Shown here in pieces: positions 1-7,879 of a stretch of DNA of 11,572 bases; position 1 is the stretch's first letter, and the number at the start of each line of letters is the position of its first letter. The notes beneath the pieces are model-generated. The model was not told where the DNA came from. It ran no database searches and worked only from the letters and a program-made list of their open reading frames with translations. The stretch covers positions 1-11,572 of the forward strand of contig JAEDHB010000042.1 in NCBI GenBank assembly GCA_016297265.1. The letters run 5' to 3'. Source of the stretch: Butyrivibrio sp. GTDB taxonomy: Bacteria; Bacillota; Clostridia; Lachnospirales; Lachnospiraceae. The translations under genes and the position numbers were made by a program.

Positions 1-660
1 GCTTTTTCAAAAAACGGAATCAGGCATTACAGAAATGTATTATTGCCGATAATTATGGTGGAAAAACTCAATGTGGATGCCGCACTTTCAAATGGTTTTG
101 ATATTGATATGAAAAAAGTGGAGATAACGGATGACATATCAGAGGAGGACGCAGAAATGCTTTCTGCGTATAATGAAGTCATAGATACATGTAAAACAGA
201 TTACGACAGGGCTGCCATAATTTATGGTTCTGAATTTGAACTGCAATTAGGAGTTTATTCACTGCATGGCATAAAGGGGATTGACGGAAGAATTAATCCG
301 AGCCTTCTTGTTCCCGAGACTATCAATATTGCGAAGAAATACAATAAGGTCAAGCTGGGGGATGGAGCGACAGTTGCCAATATTGACTATATTCAAAATG
401 TATTTTTGAAATATAATAAAGACAAAATAGAAGTCGGCTCCTGCGATGCAGCGGCTCTTAATACGGCGTTATATGATATACTTGGTAAGTATTCTCCGGA
501 CGGGGATGCGAATAAGGATTATACATTGGTTACCGAGGTAATTATCGAGATGAATGATGAAAATATGACCAAGGAAATATATACTGCAGTATTCAATTTG
601 TCAGAAAGCGATTTTGAGAAAGCAGCAGGGATTTTGAATGGTGGTCATCCCGAATTTTGA
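1..660 (+). CDS. Hypothetical protein, 5' end outside window
   Basis: I do not recognise this protein. The reading frame is open from the first base, so the gene probably starts upstream of the window; TTG at 43 and ATG at 55 are in frame, but neither has a Shine-Dalgarno site. About 219 residues are visible. The visible part is acidic and looks soluble. There is a short hydrophobic patch near the left edge (VLLPIIMV) and then mixed charged and beta-prone sequence, with no Cys cluster, Walker motif or other catalytic signature that I can name. It ends in NGGHPEF. A hairpin terminator lies 26 bp after the stop, so it is probably the last gene of an upstream transcription unit and is not part of the pyrimidine operon that follows. 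Codon use looks like that of its neighbours. That it is coding is well supported by length and by the terminator placement; its function is unknown. Confidence 0.75.
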   Translation, partial: AFSKNGIRHYRNVLLPIIMVEKLNVDAALSNGFDIDMKKVEITDDISEEDAEMLSAYNEVIDTCKTDYDRAAIIYGSEFELQLGVYSLHGIKGIDGRINPSLLVPETINIAKKYNKVKLGDGATVANIDYIQNVFLKYNKDKIEVGSCDAAALNTALYDILGKYSPDGDANKDYTLVTEVIIEMNDENMTKEIYTAVFNLSESDFEKAAGILNGGHPEF

Positions 661-686
661 GAATCAGATTCAATACAGTAATTCTT

Positions 687-733
687 ACCGCCCTCATTTG
701 CAAAATATATGCAGATGGGGGTGGTATTTTCTT
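687..733 (+). terminator. Rho-independent terminator after the first gene
   Basis: An 11-bp stem pairs 687-697 (accgccctcat) with 715-725 (atgggggtggt), using two G-U wobbles, and is followed by attttctt. The loop contains a further small tgca/tgca pairing. It ends the upstream transcript just before the promoter of the pyr operon. Confidence 0.75.
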
Positions 734-760
734 GAAATGAGTCGCGGAATAATGTATAAT
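732..760 (+). promoter_or_regulatory. Sigma-A-type promoter of the pyr operon
   Basis: TTGAAA at 732-737 and a consensus TATAAT at 755-760 are separated by 17 bp, which is near ideal for the housekeeping sigma factor. The predicted start is near 767, which leaves only about 22 nt of leader before the ATG at 790. That is too short for a PyrR-type attenuator. The -35 box overlaps the T-rich tail of the preceding terminator. Confidence 0.8.
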
Positions 761-789
761 TTACCCTATATTGACAGAGGTTATTGCGT

Positions 790-1233
790 ATGAACGAGAG
801 AAAAGAAGAATTACATATTGACGATAAACCCACAGCCTGTGAGAAATGCGGCGGTGAATTGAAATATATCAGCCACGGTGAATACAGTTGCTATGAATGC
901 GGCTGGATTACCAGGGATGATTTTGGCAAAATAAGGCACTATATTGAGGAGAACGGTCCGTCTACCGCAGTGGAGATTGCGGAGAATACGGATGTACCTG
1001 TATATAAGATTAATGATTATCTGAGACAGGGGCGAATAGAGATTCCGGAGGGCTCAGATATATATATTACATGTCAGAAGTGCGGTACGGATATCCGCTA
1101 CGGACGTTATTGCCCGGCATGTGCTGCCAGCCTCAGCAAATCAATTCAGGGTATGATGGACGCAGGGGCCGTGCCAAAGAACAGGAAATCATCTTCGGCA
1201 ATGCATTATTTTGGCAAAAAGAATAAATATTAG
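790..1233 (+). CDS. Double zinc-ribbon protein with central HTH-like segment
   Basis: A 147-residue protein with an N-terminal zinc ribbon (C17-x2-C20 and C34-x2-C37), a central helical segment (about residues 45-85) resembling a helix-turn-helix (EIAENTDVPVYKINDYLRQG, then RI), and a second zinc ribbon (C95-x2-C98 and C108-x2-C111). The basic C-terminal tail may touch nucleic acid. The layout recalls YvyF-like proteins near flagellar genes in bacilli, but no flagellar gene is nearby, so this is only an architectural comparison. The start is placed at ATG 790, 9 nt after agagg (776-780); the upstream in-frame TTG at 784 would sit almost on the Shine-Dalgarno site. It is the first gene after the promoter, and its TAG overlaps the Shine-Dalgarno site of pyrC, so it is co-transcribed with the pyrimidine genes. 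A regulatory role is possible but is inference only. Confidence 0.85.
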   Translation: MNERKEELHIDDKPTACEKCGGELKYISHGEYSCYECGWITRDDFGKIRHYIEENGPSTAVEIAENTDVPVYKINDYLRQGRIEIPEGSDIYITCQKCGTDIRYGRYCPACAASLSKSIQGMMDAGAVPKNRKSSSAMHYFGKKNKY

Positions 1234-1244
1234 GAGCGAATAAA

Positions 1245-2528
1245 ATGGGTATTTTAATAAAGAACGGACATGTGGTTGACCCGGAATCCGGAAAGAATGA
1301 TATTTTTGATATCCTTATCGAGGGGGATGTGATTTCCAGAGTTGAAAAAGATATCGAACCCGAGGGACATGATATGGTGGATGCAACGAATTGTGTTGTA
1401 ATGCCGGGCTTTGTTGATTTGCATGTTCATTTCAGGGAACCGGGGTTTGAATATAAGGAGACGATATATACGGGTTCAAGAGCAGCTGCAAGGGGTGGCG
1501 TTACATCAGTATTCCCGATGCCCAACACAAAGCCGGTTGCGGACAGTGTTGAGATGATTAACCAAATCAACGAGATTGCTGCAAGGGATTCCGTTGTCAA
1601 TATTTTTCAAGTGGGCTCAGTTACCAAGGGACAGGCAGGTATTGAACCTACGGATATTGCGGGATTTAAGCAGGCAGGCGTTATCGCCATCAGCGAGGAT
1701 GGCAAATCGGTTATGAATTCCAATGTGTACAGGGATGCAATGAGGATGGCAGCGGAAAATGACATTCTGGTTATGGCTCATTGTGAGGACATCAATCTTG
1801 TCAACGGTGGGGCAATGAATGCCGGTGCACAGGCGGACAAGCTTGGAATTAAGGGAATATCCAATGCGGTTGAAGATGTCATTACGGCGAGGGATATTCT
1901 TTTGGCAAAAGAAACCGGAGCAAGACTTCATCTGTGCCATTGTTCAACAGCGGACAGCGTGAGAATGGTTGCGCAGGCAAAGAAGGACGGCATCAGGGTA
2001 AGTGCTGAGGTCTGCCCTCATCATTTTACTCTGTGTGATGAAGATATTGTCACTGACAATGCGGATTTTAAGATGAATCCGCCACTCAGAAGTAAATCGG
2101 ATGTCAAGGCGCTTATTGAGGGCCTCAGGGACGGCACAATGGATGTAATATCAACGGACCATGCGCCTCATTCAGAGGAAGAAAAGAAAAGACCTATTGC
2201 AAAGGCTCCTTTCGGAATTACGGGAATTGAGACCAGCTTCTGCATTGCATATACTGAGCTTGTTCTCAAGGGTGTTCTGACACTGGAACAGCTTGTGGAA
2301 AAGATGAGCTGTAATCCGGCGAGAATTGCAGGAATTGACAGAGGTACTCTTTTACCGGGGAAAACAGCTGATATTGTTGTTGCCAATCTGGACGAAGAGT
2401 ATATAATAGATAGGAATGACTTTGTGTCAAAGGGAAAAAACACTCCGTTTGACGGCAAAAAAGTCAGAGGCATAATTGAATATACATTTGTAAGCGGAAA
2501 AGAAGTATATAAAAGGAGAAAAATATGA
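1245..2528 (+). CDS. pyrC: Dihydroorotase (class I)
   Basis: Cytosolic zinc amidohydrolase that interconverts N-carbamoyl-L-aspartate and dihydroorotate, the third step of de novo UMP synthesis. Its 427 residues match the class I (Gram-positive/Aquifex type) length rather than the shorter class II enzyme of E. coli. Metal and substrate motifs are in order: HVHFREPG (H60, H62), ISEDGK with D152 at the position expected for the bridging aspartate, AHCED (H179), CHCS (H232), NPPLR, and STDHAPHS with catalytic D305. No catalytic residue seems to be missing. The start is ATG 1245, 8 nt after aggag (1232-1236), which overlaps the stop of the zinc-ribbon gene. The 3' end overlaps pyrF as ATGA, which implies translational coupling. 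Identity is very secure. Confidence 0.97.
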   Translation: MGILIKNGHVVDPESGKNDIFDILIEGDVISRVEKDIEPEGHDMVDATNCVVMPGFVDLHVHFREPGFEYKETIYTGSRAAARGGVTSVFPMPNTKPVADSVEMINQINEIAARDSVVNIFQVGSVTKGQAGIEPTDIAGFKQAGVIAISEDGKSVMNSNVYRDAMRMAAENDILVMAHCEDINLVNGGAMNAGAQADKLGIKGISNAVEDVITARDILLAKETGARLHLCHCSTADSVRMVAQAKKDGIRVSAEVCPHHFTLCDEDIVTDNADFKMNPPLRSKSDVKALIEGLRDGTMDVISTDHAPHSEEEKKRPIAKAPFGITGIETSFCIAYTELVLKGVLTLEQLVEKMSCNPARIAGIDRGTLLPGKTADIVVANLDEEYIIDRNDFVSKGKNTPFDGKKVRGIIEYTFVSGKEVYKRRKI

Positions 2529-3445
2529 TTAACAGACTTATTGACAACATTAAAAAGACAAACGCACCGATTGTAGTGGGCCTTGATCCAATGTTAAGTT
2601 ACATTCCGGAGCATATTACGCAAAAGGCTTATGCTGAATACGGCGAGACCTTGAAGGGGGCAGCGGAAGCAATTTTTGAATATAATAAGGGAATTGTGGA
2701 TGCGATTTATGATATTATTCCTGCGGTTAAGCCACAGGTTGCGATGTATGAGCAGTTTGGTATTGAAGGAATGATTGCCTTTAAGAAGACTGTTGATTAC
2801 TGTAAGGATAAAGGACTTGTTGTTATCGGCGATATCAAGAGAGGCGATATCGGTTCAACTTCCCAGGCGTATGCAGTGGGACACCTTGGAAGGGTTAAGG
2901 TGGGCAATAATGTATATTCAGGATTTGATGAGGATTTTGTAACCGTTAATCCTTATCTTGGAACCGACGGAATCAAGCCTTTCGTGGATGTGTGCAAGGA
3001 GGAGAAAAAGGGTATTTTCATCCTCGTAAAGACCTCCAATCCATCCAGCGGTGAATTTCAGGACAGACTTATTGACGGACGTCCGCTTTATGAATATGTT
3101 GGTGAACAGGTTGCCAAATGGGGCGAGGAAGTTATGGGCAATGGCTACAGTTATGTAGGAGCAGTGGTAGGCGCTACATATCCTGAACAGGGAAAAATAC
3201 TTCGTAAGGTTATGCCAAAATCCTTTATTCTTGTGCCGGGTTATGGCGCACAGGGAGGTAAGGGTAAAGACCTTGTGCACTATTTTAACGAGGATGGACT
3301 TGGCGCAATTGTCAACAGTTCAAGAGGTATTATCTGTGCATACAAGCAGGAGGCTTATGCCAAATTCGGAAGTCTCAATTATGCGGATGCTTCAAGACAG
3401 GCAACAATTGATATGATTAATGACATTAACAGCGCAAGAGGATAA
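2525..3445 (+). CDS. pyrF: Orotidine 5'-phosphate decarboxylase (long form, type 2)
   Basis: Decarboxylates OMP to UMP, the final step of the pathway. The 306-residue length fits the type 2 subfamily rather than the short form of about 235 residues. VGLDPM near the N-terminus provides the substrate-binding Asp. The catalytic charged network is seen in GDIKRGDIG (D103, K105, D108). VPGYGAQGG near the C-terminus is the phosphate-gripping region, followed by NSSRGI. The start ATG at 2525 overlaps the pyrC stop (ATGA) and follows aggag (2514-2518) by 6 nt. It lies between pyrC and pyrK, four nucleotides before the pyrK start codon. Identity is secure. Confidence 0.96.
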   Translation: MINRLIDNIKKTNAPIVVGLDPMLSYIPEHITQKAYAEYGETLKGAAEAIFEYNKGIVDAIYDIIPAVKPQVAMYEQFGIEGMIAFKKTVDYCKDKGLVVIGDIKRGDIGSTSQAYAVGHLGRVKVGNNVYSGFDEDFVTVNPYLGTDGIKPFVDVCKEEKKGIFILVKTSNPSSGEFQDRLIDGRPLYEYVGEQVAKWGEEVMGNGYSYVGAVVGATYPEQGKILRKVMPKSFILVPGYGAQGGKGKDLVHYFNEDGLGAIVNSSRGIICAYKQEAYAKFGSLNYADASRQATIDMINDINSARG

Positions 3446-3449
3446 CGAT

Positions 3450-4211
3450 ATGAAATTTGACGAGATTGCAAAAGTAGTTAGTCAGGAACAGCTGTCCGAA
3501 GGTATTTTTGATATGTGGATTGAGACCTGCAACATTGCTGAAAAAGCAGTTCCGGGTCAGTTTATCTCAGTATATACCAGGGATGCATCCAGACTTTTGC
3601 CAAGACCAATCAGTATATGCGAGGTTGACGGCAACAGACTTAGAATTGTATACAGAGTGGTTGGTGGGGGAACGACGGAATTTTCCGGTTATAAGAGCGG
3701 CGAGAGTATTCATATTCTCGGACCGATAGGAAATGGTTTTCCAATCAAAGAAGGCGGTAAGGCGATACTTATCGGCGGCGGTATCGGAATTCCTCCGATG
3801 CTTGAACTTGCAAAAAGAATCAGTGACGATAAGACTATTGTGCTGGGATATCGCAGCAGGGATACATTCCTTGACAGGGATATTAAAGTATATGGAAATA
3901 TCGTGATTGCAACGGATGACGGAAGCCTTGGTACCAAAGGTACGGTAATAGATGCAATAAAGGAAAATAATGTGGAGGGCAATGTGATTTATGCATGCGG
4001 TCCTACCCCTATGTTGCGTGCAGTCAAGGCATATGCAATGGAAAACAATATTGAAGCCTGGCTTTCCCTCGAGGAAAAAATGGCCTGCGGCGTCGGAGCA
4101 TGTCTTGCATGTGTATGTAAATCAACCGAGGTTGATGACCATTCAATGGTTCATAATAAAAGAATCTGTAAGGATGGTCCCGTATTTAATGCAACGGAGG
4201 TGGATTTATAA
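3450..4211 (+). CDS. pyrK: Dihydroorotate dehydrogenase electron-transfer subunit
   Basis: FAD and [2Fe-2S] subunit that passes electrons from PyrD (type 1B) to NAD+. In order: a ferredoxin-reductase-like FAD domain with R52-P-I-S55, an NAD-binding domain with the glycine-rich LIGGGIGIPP, the CGPTPML motif, and a C-terminal [2Fe-2S] loop with C213-x4-C218-x2-C221 and a fourth Cys at 240 (RICKDGPVF). The start is placed at ATG 3450, four nucleotides after the pyrF stop, with aagagg at 3436-3441 as the ribosome site. An in-frame ATG at 3420 lies inside pyrF and would add ten unconserved-looking residues. That gives 253 residues, the usual family length. Its TAA overlaps the pyrD start (TAATG), which fits equimolar production of the two subunits. 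Confidence 0.95.
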   Translation: MKFDEIAKVVSQEQLSEGIFDMWIETCNIAEKAVPGQFISVYTRDASRLLPRPISICEVDGNRLRIVYRVVGGGTTEFSGYKSGESIHILGPIGNGFPIKEGGKAILIGGGIGIPPMLELAKRISDDKTIVLGYRSRDTFLDRDIKVYGNIVIATDDGSLGTKGTVIDAIKENNVEGNVIYACGPTPMLRAVKAYAMENNIEAWLSLEEKMACGVGACLACVCKSTEVDDHSMVHNKRICKDGPVFNATEVDL

Positions 4212-5113
4212 TGAATACGAAGGTTAATCTTGCAGGTGTTGAACTGAAGAATCCGGTAATGGTTGCTTCAGGTACTTTCGGTTCAGGAATTGAATATTCT
4301 GAATTCGTGGATTTGAATAAGCTTGGTGCGGTTGTTACAAAGGGTGTGGCAAATGTTCCGTGGCCGGGTAATCCGACTCCCAGAATTGCGGAGACTTACG
4401 GCGGAATGATTAATGCGATAGGCCTTCAGAATCCGGGAATTGATGTTTTTGCAGGAAGGGACATCCCATTCCTTCAAAAATACGATACAAAAATTATTGT
4501 CAATGTATGCGGCAAGTCTGAAAGCGATTATATCGAGGTGGTGGAAAGACTTGGTGATGAGAAGGTTGATATGCTGGAAATCAATATTTCCTGCCCTAAT
4601 GTTAAAGAGGGCGGAATTGCCTTCGGACAGAACGCAGCCAATATTGAGCATATAACCAAGGCGGTCAAGAAGGTTGCAAAGCAGCCGGTTATTATGAAAC
4701 TCAGCCCTAATGTCACCGATATTACGGAGATGGCAAGAGCGGCAGAAGCCGGGGGAGCGGATGTTGTATCTCTTATCAATACAATAACAGGTATGAAGAT
4801 TGATATAGAGCGTCAGAGCTTTGCGGTTGCCAACAAAACCGGTGGTTTATCGGGTCCGGCAGTCAAGCCGGTGGCAGTAAGAATGGTATATCAGGTTGCC
4901 AATGCTGTTAAAATACCGATTATCGGAATGGGCGGAATTGCTTCCGCTGAGGATGCCCTGGAATTTATTTTGGCAGGAGCAACTGCAATATCAGTGGGTA
5001 CGGCCAATTTTCATAATCCCCGTACTACTATGGAAGTGGTGGAAGGAATTGAGAAATATATGGCGCGCAAGGGTGTTGATGATATCAACAGTCTTATAGG
5101 AATTGTTAAATAG
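4211..5113 (+). CDS. pyrD: Dihydroorotate dehydrogenase, NAD-dependent type 1B catalytic subunit
   Basis: FMN-containing TIM-barrel enzyme that oxidises dihydroorotate to orotate; with PyrK it forms the NAD+-reducing heterotetramer. 300 residues. Class 1 motifs: KNPVMVASGTFG near the N-terminus, TPRIAETYGGMINAIGLQNP for FMN/substrate binding, NISCPNVKEGG with catalytic-base C128 (a cysteine here is diagnostic of class 1; class 2 uses serine), KLSPNVTD, and GMGGI with GATAISVGTA at the phosphate site. The presence of pyrK directly upstream supports subtype 1B. Translation starts at ATG 4211 behind ggagg (4196-4200). It is the last gene of the operon; a terminator follows and no pyrE is present, although pyrE often follows in related bacteria. 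Confidence 0.96.
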   Translation: MNTKVNLAGVELKNPVMVASGTFGSGIEYSEFVDLNKLGAVVTKGVANVPWPGNPTPRIAETYGGMINAIGLQNPGIDVFAGRDIPFLQKYDTKIIVNVCGKSESDYIEVVERLGDEKVDMLEINISCPNVKEGGIAFGQNAANIEHITKAVKKVAKQPVIMKLSPNVTDITEMARAAEAGGADVVSLINTITGMKIDIERQSFAVANKTGGLSGPAVKPVAVRMVYQVANAVKIPIIGMGGIASAEDALEFILAGATAISVGTANFHNPRTTMEVVEGIEKYMARKGVDDINSLIGIVK

Positions 5114-5121
5114 CAGATTGG

Positions 5122-5152
5122 TACGTCGGCTTTGTTTAAAGCCGGCGTTTTG
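5122..5152 (+). terminator. Rho-independent terminator of the pyr operon
   Basis: A 10-bp stem pairs 5124-5133 (cgtcggcttt) with 5138-5147 (aaagccggcg), one wobble, loop gttt, followed by tttt. Outer gtacg/cgtac complementarity could extend it. It ends transcription after pyrD and separates the operon from the ABC exporter genes. Confidence 0.8.
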
Positions 5153-5249
5153 CGTACAATTATTATAGTTTTGCGGTAGATTGTTATATTATGTTTTTTT
5201 GCTATTTTGTAATATATTAATCAGAAATGAATATGAAAGGGTGGTTGGT

Positions 5250-6053
5250 TTGAAGGACAGACTGGGCAAATATATATTTGTGTACAGAAATCAGATATTA
5301 AAAAGCTTTACTTACAAATTTAAAGTTTATGGCAATATACTTACACAGACCATAATTATGATTGCATCAGCTTTTTTCTGGAAGGCATTGTATCGCGGAA
5401 CGGACTCCGTGATGGGCGTATCCGTTGAGACAATGCTGACCTATACCGTTGTCTCATCAATGATTTCCATATTGCTTATGACGAATGTTGAGAGACGAAT
5501 ACAGAATAGTGTCAGAAAGGGTACAATCGCAGTGGATATGATGCGACCTATGAATGTGTTCAGAGGGTATTTGGCTGAGGATCTTGGGAATATGACTGCA
5601 TTGATTTTTCAGAATCTCATTCCGATACTGATAATCGGTACCATATTCATAGGATTTCCGGCACCGGCTTCAGTGGGAGATTTCTTCCTGTTTCTCGCAA
5701 GCCTTATTCTGGCATATATAATTAACTGGGTGATGGCTGCGTTGTTCGGAATGCTGGCCTTCTCGATTGTGGAGTTGGATGCGCTTATTCAGGTAAAAAA
5801 ACATCTTATTAGATTGTTGTCAGGAAGTATTATTCCGATATGGTTTATGCCTTTATGGTTTAAAAACATTCTTGAATGCTTACCGTTTGTATATCTGTAT
5901 CAGATGCCGCTTAATATCTATGTGGGACAGTACACAACGGAATCCCTTATTAAGGGATTGTCAATTCAGATGGCGTGGGCAGTTGCTCTGCTCCTTATCT
6001 ATGCCTGGAGACAAAAGAGCATAGGAAAGAAACTTATGGTACAGGGGGGCTGA
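5250..6053 (+). CDS. ABC-2 type exporter permease (COG4587-like)
   Basis: Integral membrane subunit of an ABC-2 exporter, 267 residues from the chosen start. A charged, basic N-terminus (KDRLGKYIFVYRNQ) precedes about six hydrophobic segments near residues 30-48, 60-77, 115-135, 143-175, 190-210 and 233-252. A cytosolic MMRPMN motif resembles the RP motif common in this family. The start is uncertain: the open frame begins at a TTG at 5181, but aaagggtgg (5236-5244) precedes the TTG at 5250 by 5 nt, which is the more convincing site, and the extra upstream residues look like AT-rich leader. The leader between the pyr terminator and this gene is AT-rich, but I could not fix a clear promoter in it. 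The partner permease starts 4 bp downstream. The substrate cannot be told from sequence. Confidence 0.85.
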   Translation: MKDRLGKYIFVYRNQILKSFTYKFKVYGNILTQTIIMIASAFFWKALYRGTDSVMGVSVETMLTYTVVSSMISILLMTNVERRIQNSVRKGTIAVDMMRPMNVFRGYLAEDLGNMTALIFQNLIPILIIGTIFIGFPAPASVGDFFLFLASLILAYIINWVMAALFGMLAFSIVELDALIQVKKHLIRLLSGSIIPIWFMPLWFKNILECLPFVYLYQMPLNIYVGQYTTESLIKGLSIQMAWAVALLLIYAWRQKSIGKKLMVQGG

Positions 6054-6057
6054 TGAT

Positions 6058-6879
6058 ATGAAGAAAAAATTGAAAGCAATATTGCATTATCTTGATGTTA
6101 CAAAGGCAAGTATTAGAATGTCAGCTCTTACAATTGTAGAGTATCCGTCAAGTATTATCGGATGGCTTATATCCAATCCGATTCAGTTTATTGTGGGCTT
6201 TGCAACAATACAGTTTGTGGTTCAGCAGTTCGGACAGATTAACGGCTGGAATTACGGTGAGTTGGCATTTCTCTACGGAGTATCCGTAATATCCCATGCC
6301 CTGTCGATGATTTTCTTTATTCAGGGATGGTTTATGGGATTCTTTGTAATGGAAGGAGAATTTGACAGATTTCTTACGAGACCGATGAGTGTTATGTATC
6401 AATTCTTCTTTACACAGATTAATGTGTTTGGTGTGACGGATTTGATTCCGGGAATTATTGTTTTTGTATATGGATGCATACAGATTTCCTTTACCTGGAC
6501 ATTCGCGAGAGTGCTGTTAGTGCTGTGCATGCTAATCGGTGCGACGCTAATCAGGGGTGGTGTATATATTATGCTTGGAACCACTTCTTTTTTCACCAGA
6601 AGCGAAAACGATTTCGGACAGTATACGCAGGAGGTATTTGATAAGACAACAATGTATCCGATTTCAATGTATCCGGAAGCAATCCAGTTTATTCTGACTT
6701 ATATTATTCCTATCGGATGGGTTTCCTTCTATCCGGTATCATCGCTGCTTGGAGGATACAGCAACGGTCCGATGAAATATGCAGCATTGTTTACTCTGCT
6801 TATCGGAATTGCCGTTATGGCAGTTGCCGGATTATTTTTCAAATCCGGTCTTAGGAAATATGAGAGTGCAGGAAATTAA
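6058..6879 (+). CDS. ABC-2 type exporter permease (COG3694-like)
   Basis: Second membrane subunit, 273 residues, expected to heterodimerise with the preceding permease. The N-terminus is basic, followed by about six hydrophobic stretches; the cytosolic FDRFLTRPMS motif after the second or third is typical of this permease family. The C-terminus contains PISMYP and a terminal helix ending in KSGLRKYES. The ATG at 6058 lies 4 bp after the upstream stop, with a G-rich ribosome site (6044-6049). The ATPase gene follows after 12 bp. The three-gene set is a recurrent arrangement of exporters whose substrate is mostly unknown; as I recall, one cyanobacterial member has been linked to viologen export, which does not by itself predict the substrate here. 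Confidence 0.88.
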   Translation: MKKKLKAILHYLDVTKASIRMSALTIVEYPSSIIGWLISNPIQFIVGFATIQFVVQQFGQINGWNYGELAFLYGVSVISHALSMIFFIQGWFMGFFVMEGEFDRFLTRPMSVMYQFFFTQINVFGVTDLIPGIIVFVYGCIQISFTWTFARVLLVLCMLIGATLIRGGVYIMLGTTSFFTRSENDFGQYTQEVFDKTTMYPISMYPEAIQFILTYIIPIGWVSFYPVSSLLGGYSNGPMKYAALFTLLIGIAVMAVAGLFFKSGLRKYESAGN

Positions 6880-6891
6880 GGAGGGACAGCT

Positions 6892-7863
6892 ATGAGCATG
6901 ATTAAAGTTAATGATGTGTGCAAGGAGTATCATGTTGTAAAGAAGGACCCGGGTATTAAGGGCGCAATCAAGAGCCTTTTTACAAGGGATACAAAAACAA
7001 TCGATGCAGTGCACCATCTTTCTTTTGATATTGAGCCGGGTGAAATCGTGGGATTTATAGGCCCTAATGGCGCGGGAAAAAGTACAACCATCAAAATGAT
7101 GTCGGGAATTCTGACTCCTACAAGCGGTGAAATCCTTATCAATGGAATGGATATAACCAAACACCGCAAGGAGGTTGTTCAGAATATCGGTGTTGTTTTT
7201 GGACAGAGGTCACAGCTTAACTGGGATTTGCGCCTGGGAGAAAGCTACGAGCTTCTCAAACACATATACAGAATCAAACAGAAGGATTTTGATGAAACTC
7301 TTGAGATTATGGATTCGATTCTGGGAATCAAGGAAATACTCGACAAACCTGTCAGACAGATGTCTTTAGGACAGCGAGTAAAGGGTGATTTGGTTGCCGC
7401 TATGCTTCATTCGCCGGATGTTCTTTTCCTGGATGAACCTACAATCGGACTTGATGTCGGTTCCAAGTATGCTCTTCGAAAATTTGTCAAGGAAATCAAC
7501 GAGAAGCGGGGAACGACCATCATACTTACAACCCATGACCTGGGAGATATTGAGCAGCTTTGCGACAGAATAATCATCATCAACAGCGGAAAACTGGTGG
7601 AGGACGGCAATCTCGCAAACATCGTGGACAGAATTGCTCCGTATAAAACCCTTGTAGTGGAATATTACGATGAGACGATTCCTACACATGATATGGCGGA
7701 TTTATTTGAAACACAGGAAAATGTTGCAAAATACCGCTTTATGAAAAAGGAAATCACCGCCGCAAAATTAATCGAAGAGCTGGGAGCAAAGGCAATGATT
7801 AAGGATGTGTCTATTGAACAACCGGGAATTGATGATATAATAAGAATTGCTTATAATCAATAA
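6892..7863 (+). CDS. ABC exporter ATP-binding subunit (COG4586-like)
   Basis: Cytosolic ATPase that powers the two permeases just upstream. 323 residues with a complete nucleotide-binding domain: Walker A GPNGAGKST at 57-65 (K63), Q-loop in VFGQRSQLNWD, signature MSLGQR at 157-162 (the SLGQ form of LSGGQ seen in this subfamily), Walker B with D181 and E182 followed by PTIGLD, and the switch histidine H215 in TTHD. All catalytic residues appear intact. A C-terminal extension of about 80 residues after the core domain is usual for this group. The start is ATG 6892 behind aaggaggg (6878-6885), which overlaps the stop of the permease gene. It is co-transcribed with both permeases and probably with the dGTPase-like gene that follows. 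Confidence 0.93.
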   Translation: MSMIKVNDVCKEYHVVKKDPGIKGAIKSLFTRDTKTIDAVHHLSFDIEPGEIVGFIGPNGAGKSTTIKMMSGILTPTSGEILINGMDITKHRKEVVQNIGVVFGQRSQLNWDLRLGESYELLKHIYRIKQKDFDETLEIMDSILGIKEILDKPVRQMSLGQRVKGDLVAAMLHSPDVLFLDEPTIGLDVGSKYALRKFVKEINEKRGTTIILTTHDLGDIEQLCDRIIIINSGKLVEDGNLANIVDRIAPYKTLVVEYYDETIPTHDMADLFETQENVAKYRFMKKEITAAKLIEELGAKAMIKDVSIEQPGIDDIIRIAYNQ

Positions 7864-7879
7864 ATTCCGGAGGTCTGTT

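Noticed and set aside
661..671. Small palindrome gaatcagattc after the first gene
   Set aside because: Only 5 bp per arm and no repeat elsewhere noted; too short to call an operator.
784..792. TTG at 784 as the start of the zinc-ribbon gene
   Set aside because: It would leave only 3 nt after the agagg ribosome site; ATG at 790 has a 9-nt spacing and is the better codon.
3420..3449. ATG at 3420 as the pyrK start
   Set aside because: It lies inside pyrF and adds ten residues not expected in PyrK; ATG 3450 has its own ribosome site just upstream.
5181..5249. N-terminal extension of the first permease from TTG 5181
   Set aside because: No ribosome site precedes it, the stretch is AT-rich leader, and aaagggtgg points to the TTG at 5250.
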